64,000 bases of DNA from the NCBI RefSeq assembly GCF_900156675.1, contig NZ_FTOH01000004.1:191820-255819 (forward strand). Direction: 5' to 3'. The DNA comes from Thalassolituus maritimus. GTDB lineage: Bacteria > Pseudomonadota > Gammaproteobacteria > Pseudomonadales > Oceanobacteraceae. Positions 62,860 through 64,000 of this stretch are shown here, piece after piece. Under the pieces are notes generated by a model. It was not told the DNA's origin and did no database searches. It saw only the letters and a program-made list of their open reading frames with translations. The stretch's first letter is position 1. The number at the start of each line of letters is the position of its first letter. The translations under genes and the position numbers were made by a program.

Positions 62860-64000
62860 ATGAATAAATTTGCCGATTTTATTGCCCGCAATCAGTACAG
62901 CCACATGATCATTCTTGCAGTTCTGCTGCTGGTGATCCTGCCGCTGTCGATGGATATCTTCCGCCTTAACCTGGTGGGTAAATATCTCACTTACGCTTTC
63001 GTTGCTCTTGGTCTGGTTCTTTGCTGGGGCTACGGTGGCATTCTCAGCCTCGGTCAGGGGGTATTCTTTGGCCTGGGCGGTTACTGCATGGCGATGTTCC
63101 TGAAACTGGAAGCCTCGTCACCTGAAAATACTGCGATTCAGTCTACTCCTGGTATTCCGGACTTTATGGACTGGAACCAGCTCACCGAACTGCCATGGTT
63201 CTGGGAACCCTTCCACAGCTTTGGCTTTACTCTGTTCGCAGTTATTGCTGTGCCTGCTGTCTTCGCTTTCATCATTGCTGTTGCCATGTTCAAGCGTCGT
63301 GTCGGTGGTGTGTACTTTGCCATTATCACGCAAGCAGTTGCGGCTATCCTGACCATCCTGATTATCGGTCAGCAAGGCTACACCGGCGGCGTAAACGGTA
63401 TTACCGACCTGCGCACACTGCACGGCTGGGATATCCGCACCGACGAAGCGAAATACATTCTCTACTACATCAATGCACTGCTGCTGTTTCTCGCTCTGTT
63501 CGTTGCCGCCTTTGTGATTAAAAGCAAACTCGGTCGCTTATTAGTCGCGATGCGTGAAAGTGAAGAACGCGTTCGTTTCTCTGGCTATGACGTCTCCGGC
63601 TTCAAGATTTTTATCTTCTGCCTGGCCGCTGCGATTTCAGCTGTCGGCGGTGCCATGTTCACTCTGCAGGTTGGCTTTATGTCACCTACCTTCGTCGGCA
63701 TCGTGCCATCGATTGAAATGGTGATTTTCTGTGCACTGGGTGGTCGTCTGTCAATCCTCGGCGCTGTGTACGGCACCCTGTTGGTTAACTGGGCGAAAAC
63801 CAGCTTCTCAGAATCCTTCCCTGAACTCTGGTTGTTTGCCATGGGCGCATTGTTCATCGGTGTTGTGATGGCCTTCCCGAATGGTCTGGCCGGTGTTTAC
63901 CAGCGTTACATCGAACCTCTGTTGCTGAAAATGAGTAAAAAAGACGATTCACCTTCGGCACCTACTCCTGCAGCGAAAGATGCTTCATCTGACAAAGCAG
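62860..64000 (+). CDS. urtC: Urea ABC transporter permease UrtC (partial)
   Basis: LivM-type membrane permease, second channel subunit. ATG at 62860 after CAGGAG; the frame runs to the window end (about 380 codons), so the C-terminus is missing. Conserved text: LCWGYGGILSLGQGVFFGLGG, YFAIITQAVAAILTILIIGQ, GGVNGITDL, LVAMRESEERVRFSGYD, LGGRLSILGAVYGT. The visible end is a Ser/Ala/Pro-rich cytoplasmic tail. urtD and urtE should follow outside the window. Confidence 0.93.
   Translation, partial: MNKFADFIARNQYSHMIILAVLLLVILPLSMDIFRLNLVGKYLTYAFVALGLVLCWGYGGILSLGQGVFFGLGGYCMAMFLKLEASSPENTAIQSTPGIPDFMDWNQLTELPWFWEPFHSFGFTLFAVIAVPAVFAFIIAVAMFKRRVGGVYFAIITQAVAAILTILIIGQQGYTGGVNGITDLRTLHGWDIRTDEAKYILYYINALLLFLALFVAAFVIKSKLGRLLVAMRESEERVRFSGYDVSGFKIFIFCLAAAISAVGGAMFTLQVGFMSPTFVGIVPSIEMVIFCALGGRLSILGAVYGTLLVNWAKTSFSESFPELWLFAMGALFIGVVMAFPNGLAGVYQRYIEPLLLKMSKKDDSPSAPTPAAKDASSDKA

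Overview
The window looks like chromosome from a marine gammaproteobacterium, most likely an Oceanospirillales-type hydrocarbon degrader. This is inferred from the gene set: an AlkB-family hydroxylase with a fused ferredoxin reductase, an Urt urea transporter, a BacNav-type ion channel and the neighbouring purL/mltF pair. No rRNA, tRNA, integrase, transposase or CRISPR array was seen.

Layout. 1-6316: heme uptake operon on the minus strand (TonB receptor, two-domain HmuY-like lipoprotein, HmuS, HmuT, start of HmuU) behind a Fur-box-like palindrome. 6404-10342: a voltage-gated channel with an unusually acidic selectivity filter, a Na/Pi cotransporter and an ene-reductase. 10407-17507: an RND efflux pair diverging from a TetR gene over a double operator, a heme-less ferritin (FtnA type), and a second TetR/hydrolase divergent pair. 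17501-23478: small metabolic and hypothetical genes, REP-like repeats and a structured noncoding element after purL. 23476-41871: mostly housekeeping genes (purL, mltF, tadA, Kef antiporter with its ancillary flavoprotein, yciH, a histidine kinase, lrp, leuA, a VRR-NUC nuclease, an SlyD-like isomerase, a UvrD-like helicase).

42358-51911 is an accessory island. On the minus strand a small HTH regulator is translationally coupled to an MmeI-like DNA methyltransferase. This is followed by a protein with an AbiJ-like N-terminus and a HEPN-type R-x6-H motif, then a block of 10-bp tandem repeats, an SF2 helicase and a GIY-YIG nuclease. I read it as a restriction-like anti-phage cassette carrying a built-in candidate RNase of abortive-infection type; it is the best candidate here for an undescribed system. 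Two unrecognised, closely linked genes follow on the other strand (49873-51911).

51996-54300 holds the AlkB-like hydroxylase and its XylA-like reductase. 54621-55879 holds a flavin reductase and a glutathione S-transferase. 55954-64000 is a urea module: a very large hybrid histidine kinase whose sensor is an NCS1-permease-like domain plus a Cys-rich cluster, its LuxR-type response regulator, three 20-21 bp direct repeats in the divergent control region, and urtA, urtB and urtC (urtC cut by the window end).
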